Assembly (NCBI RefSeq): GCF_036226365.1
Contig: NZ_CP108462.1
Span: 9,532,501 to 9,596,500 of the forward strand
Direction: 5' to 3'
Length of the DNA stretch: 64,000 bases
Source: Streptomyces sp. NBC_01262
Lineage (GTDB): Bacteria; Actinomycetota; Actinomycetes; Streptomycetales; Streptomycetaceae
Part shown: one piece after another, positions 16,271-24,915 of the stretch
Position numbering within the stretch: position 1 is the first letter of the stretch
Layout of the letters: each line of letters starts with the position of its first letter
Program-made: the position numbers and the translations under genes
Notes under the pieces: generated by a model
What the model saw: only the letters and a program-made list of their open reading frames with translations
Database searches by the model: none
What the model was told of the DNA's origin: nothing

Positions 16271-17245
16271 TTACGGCTTCAGCCGCGCGCGCAGCGCCGC
16301 GCCTGTGCTACGGCAGACGCCGCGGGGAAGGCTCACTGCGACAGGGAGCGGCGGCAGCGGTTCGCGGGCGGCGTGCCAGGTGGGGGGAAGGGTGGCGACG
16401 CCTGTGCGGGCGGCGATCACCCCGCCCGCGATGGCGCAGGTGGTGTCGATGTCGCCACGCCCGGCGACCGTGCGCCACAGGCCCTCGTGCAGGTCGTCGA
16501 GGTGACCGGCCGCGCACCACAGGGCGTACGGGACGGTATCGGGCCCGGACATCCGGTATCCAGAACCCAGGACCTCCGCTGCGTGCCGGACCGAGGTGCG
16601 CTCCGGCAACCGGGCCGCGATCCGCACTCCCGACCGGACATCGCTGTCGGGGAGGCGTTCGGCGACGGCGTGGAGGAAGTCCGGGCGGGCCGGAGCGGGC
16701 TCGTCCCGGCTGCGGGTTGCCAGGGCTGCGGCGAGGGCAACTGCCACCGCCGCGGCCACCGCCTCCGGGTGGTGGTGCGAGACCGCGCACTGGCGGGCGG
16801 ACTGTTCGGCGGCCGCGTCGGGGTCGGCGGCGTGCCAGGCGCCCAGCGGGGCGGCGCGCATGGCTGCGCCGTTACCCCAGGAGCCCTGGCCGCCGAACTG
16901 CCCGGCGACCACCTCCCACCAGGGCTCGCCCGCACCGATCCGGCGGAGCACATCGTGCATCGAGGCTCCGTAGCCGCGGTGCGAGTCGTCGGCGTAGGCG
17001 GCCGCGAAGCGCTGGGCGAGGCGGTCCTGGTCGACGGTGCCGCCGCCCTCAGCGAGTTCCTGGACGAGGACGAGCGCCTGGGCGGTGTCGTCACTCCACC
17101 GCCACAGCGGCTCCGGGGGCAGAGTCCGCGTCTCCAGGGCCGCCAGGCCGTCCCGGCGCAGGATGCCGAACCAACGGTCCCCGAAGGCGTCCCCGAAGGC
17201 GAGTCCGTGCAACGAGTCCAGCGCGGCGGCAGGCATGGTGATCAT
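16271..17245 (-). CDS. ADP-ribosylglycohydrolase family protein
   Basis: The product is 324 residues from the ATG at 17245 (a second ATG at 17236 is equally possible). It shows the DraG/ARH fold: LHGLAFGDAFGDRWFG at the start, WSDDTAQALVLVQEL (metal-binding SDDT), HRGYGASMHDVLRRI, GNGAAMRAAPLG, VSHHHPEAVAAA and RGDIDTTCAIAGGVIAARTG with the second Asp pair. The predicted reaction is removal of ADP-ribose from a modified macromolecule in the cytoplasm. No ADP-ribosyltransferase gene was seen nearby. The conserved motif at 17428 lies about 180 bp upstream. Confidence 0.85.
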   Translation of the reverse strand: MITMPAAALDSLHGLAFGDAFGDRWFGILRRDGLAALETRTLPPEPLWRWSDDTAQALVLVQELAEGGGTVDQDRLAQRFAAAYADDSHRGYGASMHDVLRRIGAGEPWWEVVAGQFGGQGSWGNGAAMRAAPLGAWHAADPDAAAEQSARQCAVSHHHPEAVAAAVAVALAAALATRSRDEPAPARPDFLHAVAERLPDSDVRSGVRIAARLPERTSVRHAAEVLGSGYRMSGPDTVPYALWCAAGHLDDLHEGLWRTVAGRGDIDTTCAIAGGVIAARTGVATLPPTWHAAREPLPPLPVAVSLPRGVCRSTGAALRARLKP

Positions 17246-17427
17246 CGCGGCAGTTTCGCAGCGCAGCGGCGCCCCCGCACCCCGGTTTCGGTCAGGAGAC
17301 AAGGCCGGGAGTGGTCTGCAGCACTCTCGTGAGACCGACCGCCGGGGCCGGGAGCCAGGAAGCCGGCGGGCTGGGGAGCGGGCAGGACTGAACGGCGCGA
17401 CAGCAGCATCGGGGACCTGACCTGCGA

Positions 17428-17510
17428 TGCGCAATGTGCGCAACCGCCCGCCGGAGGGACGTCAGCCGTCGTTGCGCAGCCGCCAGCCGATCGTGGCGGT
17501 TGCGCAACGA
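17428..17510. promoter_or_regulatory. TGCGCA motif cluster, site 3
   Basis: TGCGCAATGTGCGCAA at 17428-17443, then an inverted pair CGTTGCGCAGCCGCC (from 17470) and GGCGGTTGCGCAACG (ending about 17509) with one mismatch between arms. It lies between the divergent glycohydrolase and pentapeptide-repeat genes, where an operator would be expected. Confidence 0.5.
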
Positions 17511-17628
17511 CAGCCAGGGGAGGTTGTGGAGCCGTGTTGGCGGGGCCCGCGCCATCTCGGCAAGCATCTGTTCCACCGAATGGCCCGCCCAGGTACGTAC
17601 GCAGCTTGAGCAGAGACATGCTGACCAG

Positions 17629-18969
17629 GTGAGAGGTATCTGGTCTCGGCAGTCGCCCAGAACCCCGGGGCGCCATGCCCCGAAGCTGTGGCCGGTCTTG
17701 CCCGTGTGCCTCGGGGCCCTCATCCTTGCCGCGGCCGCCGGTCTCGGGATCCACCAGATCGTCCACTGGCTGGTGGCGAAACAGGCAACGCCAGAGAAAC
17801 CTCTCAGCGCCGAAGAGGTGATCAGGACCTCCCTCGCGATCCTCACCCTGACAGGTGCCGTGCTCGCCGGGGTCTACGCCTACCGCAAACAGCGGATTGC
17901 AGAGAGCGACGCACATCGCGCCGACGACAGCCAGCTCGCCGAGCGCTACACCACCGCCTCCGAGCAGCTCGGCCACACCACGCCAGCGGTACGCCTCGCC
18001 GGCGTGTACGCGATGGCCCGGCTCGCCGACGACTGGACCGAGCAACGACAGGTCTGTGTCGACGTCCTGTGTGCCTACCTGCGCATGCCCTACGAGCCCG
18101 ATCGAACCTCGGACCAGCACAAGGAAGGCGAACGCGAAGTCCGCCAGACCATCATCCGGGTCATCGGCGACCACCTTCGGGGGCATCCGGTCGGGGCGAC
18201 CCCTTCCTGGTCAGACTGCAGTTTTGACTTCACCCGCGCCACATTCGACGGTGTCGACTTCTCGCAGTGTCTGTTCCACAACACAGTGTCGTTCAGCGAT
18301 GCGATCTTCTGTGGTGACGCGAGCATGTTCAGCAAGGCAGTGTTCAGCGGCGACATGGTCTCCTTCCATGGCGCCGAGTTCAACGACGGCAACGTCTTCT
18401 TCGATGGCGCCGAGTTTCGAGGCGGCAGGGTCTACTTCACCCTCGTCAAGTTCACGGGCGCCCTGGTCCTCTTCGTCGGCGCCAAGTTCAGTGGCGGGCT
18501 CACGGGGGTCCACTTTGACAGCACGACGTTCGGCGGCGGCGCGGTGAACTTCGACGGCGCAGTCTTTGGGAGCGCCGAGGGGACCTTCCGCGTCGCTGAC
18601 TTCTGCGGTAGCAAGGTCAGCTTCAAAGGTACCGAGTTCCGATCCGGCGGGGTCACCTTCAAGTACGCGAAGTTCCGAAGTGGCGTGGTCACCTTCGACA
18701 GCGCCGAGTTCGTAGGCGCCACGGTTGCCTTCGGCAACACCGAGTTCAGCGGTAGCACGGTCAGCTTCAATGAGGCGAAGTTCCGAAGCGGCAAGATCAC
18801 CTTCGGCGTGCACCCCGACCTCACGCTGGAGGACGAATACATTGCCGGAGCGCAACCTTTGAAGTCTGCGGTGTTCAGCGGCGGCAGCGTCACCTTTGAC
18901 GGTGCTGAATGCAGAGGTGCCGAGATGGATTGGGGGCCCTTCTCACGGCCCCCTGGCTGCGGAGGCTGA
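17629..18969 (+). CDS. Membrane pentapeptide-repeat protein
   Basis: About 446 residues from the GTG at 17629; the start is uncertain because no good ribosome site is visible and the frame is open further upstream. Two transmembrane segments lie near the N-terminus (VLPVCLGALILAAAAGLGIH and TSLAILTLTGAVLAGVYAY). They are followed by a conserved segment (ERYTTASEQLGH...VRLAGVYAMARLA) and then about 40 pentapeptide units of the A(D/N)F/F-x-G-A type, here mostly F(R)GG-V-F-x-A-x-F. Such proteins form a right-handed quadrilateral beta-helix. Many Streptomyces homologues exist without known function. Confidence 0.85.
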   Translation: MRGIWSRQSPRTPGRHAPKLWPVLPVCLGALILAAAAGLGIHQIVHWLVAKQATPEKPLSAEEVIRTSLAILTLTGAVLAGVYAYRKQRIAESDAHRADDSQLAERYTTASEQLGHTTPAVRLAGVYAMARLADDWTEQRQVCVDVLCAYLRMPYEPDRTSDQHKEGEREVRQTIIRVIGDHLRGHPVGATPSWSDCSFDFTRATFDGVDFSQCLFHNTVSFSDAIFCGDASMFSKAVFSGDMVSFHGAEFNDGNVFFDGAEFRGGRVYFTLVKFTGALVLFVGAKFSGGLTGVHFDSTTFGGGAVNFDGAVFGSAEGTFRVADFCGSKVSFKGTEFRSGGVTFKYAKFRSGVVTFDSAEFVGATVAFGNTEFSGSTVSFNEAKFRSGKITFGVHPDLTLEDEYIAGAQPLKSAVFSGGSVTFDGAECRGAEMDWGPFSRPPGCGG

Positions 18970-19142
18970 CCGGGGAAGAGGAGGCGCCGCTGCAACTGCG
19001 TGCGGCGGGCATTCTCGCGTCGGGTGCGGAGCCCCGCACGGTTTGGCAGAAGTCGCGGTGGATGGCAGCCCGGTGCTGGCCTTCGCTGCGCAATGCGCGT
19101 AGCCGCCCGGCGGCACGGCGCGGGGATTGCGCACGACCACCT
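18970..19142 (+). other. Intergenic DNA with possible gene scrap
   Basis: A short frame reading LTGEEEAPLQLRAAGILASG looks partly coding but has no start or family. TGCGCAATGCGCG at 19087 and ATTGCGCAC at 19127 are further copies of the regional motif. Confidence 0.3.
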
Positions 19143-19170
19143 GAGTTGCGCAGTAGCTACTGCGCAACTC
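19143..19170. promoter_or_regulatory. 28-bp perfect palindrome containing TTGCGCAGTAG
   Basis: GAGTTGCGCAGTAG followed directly by CTACTGCGCAACTC, with a further half-site GGTTGCGCAGTAACGG 10 bp on. It is the strongest example of the TGCGCA motif and lies between convergent genes, so it could be an operator for an unseen transcript, a terminator or a repeat. Confidence 0.5.
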
Positions 19171-19290
19171 CTTCGGTGTGGTTGCGCAGTAACGGCCCGG
19201 GGGCTGACCCCCTGACGCCTGGGTGAATCACGGTCGCCCTCCGCGTGGGCCCAGCTGTCACGCCCGGGACGGGGCCTGGGGCTGGGGGTC

Positions 19291-20233
19291 TCACCGGATG
19301 ATGCCGCGGGAGCGGGCGGCGGTGAGGTAGCGGCTGAGGACACCGGTCATGTGTTCGTACAGGTGGGTGTCGGTGATGGCGCGCGGGTTCGGGCCGACTT
19401 CCAGTAGTTCGACGTTGTCGACGGCCCGCTTGTCGTCGGGCAGGTTGTCGAGTTCCCGTAGGAAGTCGGTGTGGTCGCCCCAGCCGTGGAGGTCCCAAAC
19501 CATCGGCAAGGTCGACGCATCGCACAGGGCGCGCCGGACGGCTGCGGGGGAGTCCGGTCGGCCGTCGAGCATGGTGGCGACGTAGGCGGGGTGGGTTGTG
19601 CCGGAGGTCCGGTAGTGATCTACGACGGCATCGATTCCCAGGTGCAGGTTGGTGCGGCCGAGTTTGCGCAGGGTCCGGTGGTGTGCTTCGACCTGCCCTT
19701 CGTAGTTCGTGAGCGAGAGGTTCACGGGCGGGTGAGCGACGGTGTCGAAGAAGATCAGCGGGACGGTCCCGTCGTCGTCGAGGTTGGCGGACAGGCCCAG
19801 GACGCGCTCGGCGTGGTTCGGGATCGAGCCGTCTCGGAAGAACTTGCCGACAGAGCGGGACCGGTCGGCGCCAGGCGTTGCGCTCCAGGCTCGTCTCCAA
19901 GGGCGTGGACATGATCAGCGCGACGGAGAGCACGCCGTGCCGGTCTGCGGCTTCGGCCAGCGGCTTACGCACATCCGGGGTGGAATTCGTAGCGTCCACG
20001 ACCGTGTTCAGCCCGCGGGTGAGGCGGGCTTCGAGGACTGCCTCCAGGGCGATGACCGCGTCGCCGGTGGCTGCCTGGTTTCCGGCGTCGTCCGAGACCC
20101 GGGCCCTGAAGCTGTCCAGTTCCAGGACGGCCGTGTCCGGCCAGGTGCTGGCCAGGGTGCTCTTGCCGCTCCCGGCACAGCCGAGAAGGACGATGAGGGC
20201 CGGGTCGGGGACGGTGGGGTCGAAGGGGATCAC
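19291..20233 (-). pseudogene. P-loop kinase (polynucleotide-kinase-like), frameshifted
   Basis: From the GTG at 20233 the product reads PALIVLLGCAGSGKSTLAST (Walker A GCAGSGKST), VLELDSFRARVSDD and LNTVVDATNSTPDVRKPLAE, as in AAA_33/PNK-type kinases. Near 19880, after LETSLERNA, a one-base change shifts the frame; the rest continues as DRSRSVGKFFRDGSIPNHAE, then TNYEGQVEAHHRTLRKLGRT to the stop at 19291. The total length is not a multiple of three. Either the gene is broken or the base is an error. A more decayed copy of the N-terminal part lies at 24650-24806. Confidence 0.7.
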
Positions 20234-20472
20234 TGCTGCTCGCTCTCGGTGGGTTGGGTGAAGGCGATCTCTGGCTGCGGCAGTGGGTGGCCTCTCCGGC
20301 CGGACGCCGCATGGGCTTGGAGCCGGATCCCCGACGCAGTAGTTCGATCTGCCGGCCGGTGACCACATTCGCCGGTCCTGGCTCGTGGTCGGTCAGCTCG
20401 TTCTCACGGCGCGGAAGGCGGCCAGCAGAGCGTCGGCGGGCAGCCGCCTGGGCGGCAGGCCAGCAGCCCGAC

Positions 20473-20710
20473 CCGCGCGAGGCCCGCATCACGCGACTAC
20501 GGGACCTGAACCAGCGGCTCACCAGCAAACTCGCCCGCACGCACACCGAGTTCACTGCACTGAAGGAGCGTCACGGGCTACTGCTGTCCGTCCTGGCGGC
20601 CAAGGACGACGAACTCCAACGCCTACGCCGCGAACTGAGTACGTTTTGCCGTACGTTCCCCGCCCCGGTCCCGGATCAAGGGCACGGAGACAACGCCAAG
20701 GATGTCATCC
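20473..20710 (+). pseudogene. Possible DUF6262-type fragment
   Basis: The frame reads ARITRLRDLNQRLTSKLART, HTEFTALKERHGLLLSVLAA and KDDELQRLRRELS, a coiled coil like that of DUF6262 proteins found with tyrosine recombinases in Tn554-like elements. There is no start, end or neighbouring recombinase. The assignment is tentative; the remaining DNA from 20234 to 20769 shows nothing else. Confidence 0.3.
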
Positions 20711-20769
20711 CCCTCCCAGGCCGCAGATTCCCACTTCAGGTACGAGACCCGGGAGACACGGTGAACGGC

Positions 20770-21324
20770 TCAGCGTTCGGGGTTCCACAGCGGCTCCCCG
20801 GGCCTGGACCCGACCAGTTCGTCGAGGAACGCGTCCTGTCGGCTGAGGGCGCGGTTCAGCAGGGCGACCATGCCCATGTCGTAACGGCGCCAGTCCGCCT
20901 TGTTCCACACCACGACCGGCCAGGCGTCCGGGTCCGCGTCCTCAGTCAGCCAGAAGCACTGCATCCCTCCGTCGCCGTCGCCCCAGGCGAGCAGACCGCC
21001 GGCCTCGGGGTAGAAGAAGTAGGGGAATGCCTCCGGGTACTTCTCCCGAAGGCCGCGCAGCAGGGCACTGATTTCGGCAGCGACGTCCAACACGGGCCTC
21101 AGGGCGGCGATCCCGGTATCAGCGCCGTACGGGGGCAGTGGGATCAGCGGGGTGAGTCGGCTGCCCACCGTTCCGGGCCCGTAGGCGTCGACGAAAGCCT
21201 GGTAGTCGGCGGGCAGGTCGAGGCCGAACGTGACCCGGGTGTCGCCCCACGGTAGGACCGGCCCCGCCGTCCTGGGCGCGGCCCCCGTGATCCGCGCGAA
21301 CGCGGCGATGTCGTCCCGCAGCAC
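20770..21324 (-). CDS. SUKH (SMI1/KNR4) family protein, probable immunity protein
   Basis: The product is 184 residues from the GTG at 21324, with AGGTGG upstream. The SUKH core is visible: LDLPADYQAFVDAYGPGTVG, RLTPLIPLPPYG, then YPEAFPYFFYPEAGGLLAWG and CFWLTEDADPDAWPVVVWN. SUKH proteins are the commonest immunity proteins of bacterial polymorphic toxins and act in the cytoplasm by binding the toxin. The gene starts 14 bp after the stop of the large gene ending in a nuclease-like domain, on the same strand, so the two should be cotranscribed. The role is inferred from family and position. Confidence 0.85.
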   Translation of the reverse strand: MLRDDIAAFARITGAAPRTAGPVLPWGDTRVTFGLDLPADYQAFVDAYGPGTVGSRLTPLIPLPPYGADTGIAALRPVLDVAAEISALLRGLREKYPEAFPYFFYPEAGGLLAWGDGDGGMQCFWLTEDADPDAWPVVVWNKADWRRYDMGMVALLNRALSRQDAFLDELVGSRPGEPLWNPER

Positions 21325-21338
21325 TGGTACACCACCTG

Positions 21339-24113
21339 TCAGGGACTGAGGTTCTTCCCGCTCTTGACATTCTGGACCGTGCCACCGAGGGGTAGCGGGA
21401 GCGAGTGCTGATTTCCGTTGGAGTCCCATGCGGTGGCTTGGAAGATGAACTCGTACGGGATCTCTGCCGCGCTGTCCTTGTACTTGCAGGCCACCGTCAT
21501 CAGCACGGTTTCCCCCTTGTTGAGGTAGGTGCTGACTGCATTGGCGATGTCCGTCATCTCACCGACGTTCACGGGCGTCCTCCAGCACGGCGCGATGTTG
21601 CGTTGGACGCCGCGGCCGTTGAATTTCCTGGGGATCAGGTGACAGCGCTCGACCAGTCTCCCGCGCGCCAGGGGGAACAGCGCCGTCGCGCGGTTCTGGG
21701 CCTCCGTCAAGCCGGCGATGTTGTCAGTGGAAGGTGCTGTCCCGTCGCCGGCGACCGGAAGCTTCAAGCACGCGGTGGCCGCAGAGGCCCGGTTGTGCGG
21801 CCCGAGGGGGGCGTAGTTGATCCAGCCCGGCCCGTTGCGCTCGACACTACCGCGAGGAAAGGTTTGCGTCAGACAGGTCGGCTTGCCGGCCGGACTGCTG
21901 CTGCTCGACGGGTCCGGCGACGCCGAGGCCGTCCCGGAACCGCAGCGCGCGCCGAGCTGGCGCGGGGAGGTCCACTGGTGGGTGCCGGCGGCGTTGACGA
22001 TGACGAGGCGGTCGACGCGGGGGACGCCGCCGTTCGGCTCGCAGAGGCTGTCCCGCAGTTGCCGGAACTGCGGGTCCGTGGACAGGGAGTGCTCCAGGTC
22101 CTGCGTGGTGGCCAGGTTCAGCAGCGGGCCCACGAACGGTTCGAGGTCGAGCCGCAGCACCCGTTCGTATCCGGACCGCACCTTCTGGCCGCCAGCGGTC
22201 CCGGAATCCGGCTGCTCACCGTTCAGTTGCGCGGCGCCGAGGCGTGCCTGCGATCCCAGTTCCGCCGGGCTCCGCACCGTTTCCGTCTTCACGGCGCGTT
22301 TGACCTGCCGGCCCTGTTCGGTGGTCGTGTAGAGGTAGTCCGCCGGGGGTGTCGTTCCTCCGGCTGTGGGCGGCGCGGTCCAGGTGACGTGCGCCTGCGG
22401 GTCGGCCTGGAGCAGCAGCGCGATCTGTTGCAGCACGCGCTGGTTCTCGACCTTGTCGGTGGTGGGGAGGATGTCGCGGAGGTCCTGCGGGTTGTCCAGC
22501 CGGCCGGAGTCGACGATCTCCCCCAGGTCGGGCAGCTCACCCTGGTCGTTGGCGCCTTCGACCGCGTCGACCGCCTTGCTGCCCGCCTCGGTGTCGCTCG
22601 TCGGCCGGTCCTTCGTCATCAGGTCCAGCAGCTTTGCCACAGTGGGCTTCAGGGGCGTGCCGAAGGAGAGGTCGTCCGGCTGCAGGTTGCGGGCGTGCAG
22701 ACGGCTGCCGACCTTGGGGTCGGAGCCGTACTCGGCGGTCGAGTACACCCAGGCGTAGTCGGTGTGGTTCACGGTGCGCCCGGTGCCCCACGCGATGTTG
22801 GGGCGGGTGCCGCTGACCGTTTTGGACTGCTTGGGCTGCAGGGTGCCCAGCGTGTGGGGCTGGTCGGGCACTCTCGGCAGGGTCAGATAGAGGGTGGCCG
22901 CGCCCGCCTGGTCGCCGCTGTTGGTGACCGTGTAGGAGTACGAGCACGGGTTGGTCGTGCACAGGGACGCGTCGTTGCTGGTGATGGTGAACTCGGGGCC
23001 CATGGTCTTGGCGACCGCCTCGGCCGAGGTGGCGGGCGGGACGGCGGTCGCCACGGCGGAGGCGGTGGTGGTACGGACCGAGCCGGCCTGCTCGGTGGTG
23101 GCCGGCTTCGGCTCCAGCAGGAGGTAGCTGCTGAAGTCGCTGTCGTCGGCCGGCACTGCGTCCGTACGGTAGTCCGCCGGTTCCGCCACCGGTCCGGTGC
23201 GCCGGGCGGGGTGCCAGGTGGCGGTCTTGACGGGGCTGTCGCCGCCGGGGTCGCCGCCGATGGCGAGGACGGAGTAGGGCGACTCGGCGGCGAGGACGAC
23301 CGTCCAGCCCTGAGAGGTGTACGCGACCGCCTTGCGGCCCTGGAACATCGCGTCGTCCTGCCGCACCGCCTCGGGGTCGGAGGTGACCTGCCGGACCAGC
23401 GTGGCGAGCGAGGCCGGCGTCAGCGAGCCGGCGTTCACCCCGAAGCTGTCGAGCATGTAGTAGCCGGAGCGCTTCTCGGGTGCGACCCAGTGGCCGGTGC
23501 TGGTCAGGTCCGTGCCGAACAGTGGGTCCTGCTGTGCCCAGAAGGCCGAGTCGCCCTTCAGGTAGAGCTGGTCGCCGGACCACGCGAGGGTGGACTTTCC
23601 GGCCACCGGTTCGCTGAGGGTTCCCGACGCCTGCCCTGTGCTGTTGACCGTCAGGTTCGCCCGAGTCATGGACTGGTGCTCGGCCGGGGCGTAGACCATC
23701 GACAGGTTCACCGCGGGCAGGGCGCTTAACGCCTGCGCCGCCGACGCGCCCTGCTGGGCCGGTGACACGCGGGGAGCCGATGCCTCGTGCTTGGCGTCCC
23801 CGGACCCGCCTGGCCCGTTCGACCCGCTCGGCCACAGCACGTACAACAGGCTCGCCAGCACGGCCAGCGCGACACCCGCGGCCGTGAGGGACCGGGCACG
23901 CGTCTGCCGGACCCAGCCGGCAACCGCTCGCGGGGACCCGGCTGGCGCACCCGCTGTGGGAGGTCGGCCCGGCAGCGGAGGCACCGCGGGCGGGTAGCGA
24001 GGTCGGGGCGGCGGCGGAGGCACCGCGGGCGGCTGGGAAGGGCGGGGCGGCGGAGGAGCATCGGTCTCGTCCCGTTCACCGGATTCCGGCTGCTGCCCAT
24101 GATCATCCGTCAC
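21339..24113 (-). CDS. Membrane-anchored protein with C-terminal nuclease toxin domain
   Basis: The product is 924 residues from the GTG at 24113 (GGGGGAG 6 bp upstream). Order: Pro-rich cytoplasmic region to about residue 70; one transmembrane helix (SLTAAGVALAVLASLLYVLW, about 75-95); an LppX/LprG-like beta domain (ANLTVNSTGQASGTLSEPVA, LYLKGDSAFWAQ); a CARDB-like part (CSYSYTVTNSGDQAGAATLY); a long linker; and a C-terminal ~110 residues with RCHLIPRKFNGRGVQRNIAP (His about 825), which fits the H-N signature of DNA/RNA non-specific endonuclease toxins (Endonuclea_NS_2 type). It is followed at once by a SUKH gene. I infer a polymorphic toxin; the route of delivery is unknown. Confidence 0.75.
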   Translation of the reverse strand: MTDDHGQQPESGERDETDAPPPPRPSQPPAVPPPPPRPRYPPAVPPLPGRPPTAGAPAGSPRAVAGWVRQTRARSLTAAGVALAVLASLLYVLWPSGSNGPGGSGDAKHEASAPRVSPAQQGASAAQALSALPAVNLSMVYAPAEHQSMTRANLTVNSTGQASGTLSEPVAGKSTLAWSGDQLYLKGDSAFWAQQDPLFGTDLTSTGHWVAPEKRSGYYMLDSFGVNAGSLTPASLATLVRQVTSDPEAVRQDDAMFQGRKAVAYTSQGWTVVLAAESPYSVLAIGGDPGGDSPVKTATWHPARRTGPVAEPADYRTDAVPADDSDFSSYLLLEPKPATTEQAGSVRTTTASAVATAVPPATSAEAVAKTMGPEFTITSNDASLCTTNPCSYSYTVTNSGDQAGAATLYLTLPRVPDQPHTLGTLQPKQSKTVSGTRPNIAWGTGRTVNHTDYAWVYSTAEYGSDPKVGSRLHARNLQPDDLSFGTPLKPTVAKLLDLMTKDRPTSDTEAGSKAVDAVEGANDQGELPDLGEIVDSGRLDNPQDLRDILPTTDKVENQRVLQQIALLLQADPQAHVTWTAPPTAGGTTPPADYLYTTTEQGRQVKRAVKTETVRSPAELGSQARLGAAQLNGEQPDSGTAGGQKVRSGYERVLRLDLEPFVGPLLNLATTQDLEHSLSTDPQFRQLRDSLCEPNGGVPRVDRLVIVNAAGTHQWTSPRQLGARCGSGTASASPDPSSSSSPAGKPTCLTQTFPRGSVERNGPGWINYAPLGPHNRASAATACLKLPVAGDGTAPSTDNIAGLTEAQNRATALFPLARGRLVERCHLIPRKFNGRGVQRNIAPCWRTPVNVGEMTDIANAVSTYLNKGETVLMTVACKYKDSAAEIPYEFIFQATAWDSNGNQHSLPLPLGGTVQNVKSGKNLSP

Positions 24114-24459
24114 AGAGGCTCCCCCAGTTGCTTCCGCGGACCCTGAAATCCGGGAATTCCACGTTACCGATGGACGCACCCTGGGTCGGGCCTTGATCAG
24201 TGGGGACTGCGTGGAGGAGTTGAGGACGGTGATGGCTGAGTACAGCCGGCTGGCACCCCCAGGCGCGCGCGGCGGCGGATGCTGGTGCAGTCGGGCCGGT
24301 CGCTGTCGTGCGGGAAGCGGCCGCCCGTAGCGTGCAGATCAGTGAGGGGATTCGGTCTGACAAGGGGCTCTCCGTTCTGGATAGCCTCCCGGTGACGGTG
24401 GGCTGGCGTCCCGCGACACGAGTGCGGCGCGGTTAATGTCTGGCCATGGGACTGGGGAG

Positions 24460-24631
24460 GGCGCGTGAGGGAGACAGCCGCATACGAGGTCTTGCCGAGG
24501 GTGTCGGGGTAGGCGTTCCACACGTAGTGCAGGGCGGCCGTTTCGGCGTCCTCGCGCTGTTCGTCCTCGGTCGGTTTCCCGATGGCTCCGGCGATTTCGA
24601 ACTTTCTGCCCACCCAAGTCACCCCAACCAA
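24460..24631 (-). pseudogene. Unassigned coding scrap
   Basis: VGRKFEIAGAIGKPTEDEQR, then TAALHYVWNAYPDTLGKTSY looks like genuine protein sequence but the frame then becomes Pro/Arg/His-rich. No family recognised. The stretch 24114-24459 holds no convincing gene. Confidence 0.3.
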
Positions 24632-24649
24632 GACATCGACACGCTGGAC

Positions 24650-24806
24650 TTGAGAGAGAAGTCGTCCGAGACCTGGGCTCTGAATCCGTCCAGTTCCAGG
24701 ACGGCCGTGTCCGGCCAGGTACTGGCCAGCATGCTCTTGCGGCTTCCGGACAGCCGAGAAGGACGATGAGGGCCGGGGCGGGGACGGTGGTGTTGAGGGA
24801 GGTCAC
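24650..24806 (-). pseudogene. Decayed second copy of the P-loop kinase N-terminus
   Basis: About 155 bp resemble 20088-20233 closely. The frame from the GTG at 24806 reads PAPALIVLLGC, then shifts to GSRKSMLASTWPDTAVLELD and GFRAQVSDD. The Walker A is damaged (GSRKSM instead of GSGKST) and everything after the first ~50 codons is gone. Confidence 0.7.
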
Positions 24807-24915
24807 TGCTGCTTGGTTTCGGTGGTTTGGGTGGGGCGATGCCCGTGAGGCAGTCCCGGGCGCGGCACGCGCGCCCGGGATCGGCCCGGGCTGCCTGGTC
24901 CTCGTGCGGTCGAAG

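Noticed and set aside
21405..23729. Plus-strand frame of about 770 codons opposite the toxin gene
   Set aside because: Low-complexity Gly/Arg/Val sequence, no motif, and it mirrors a well-supported minus-strand gene.
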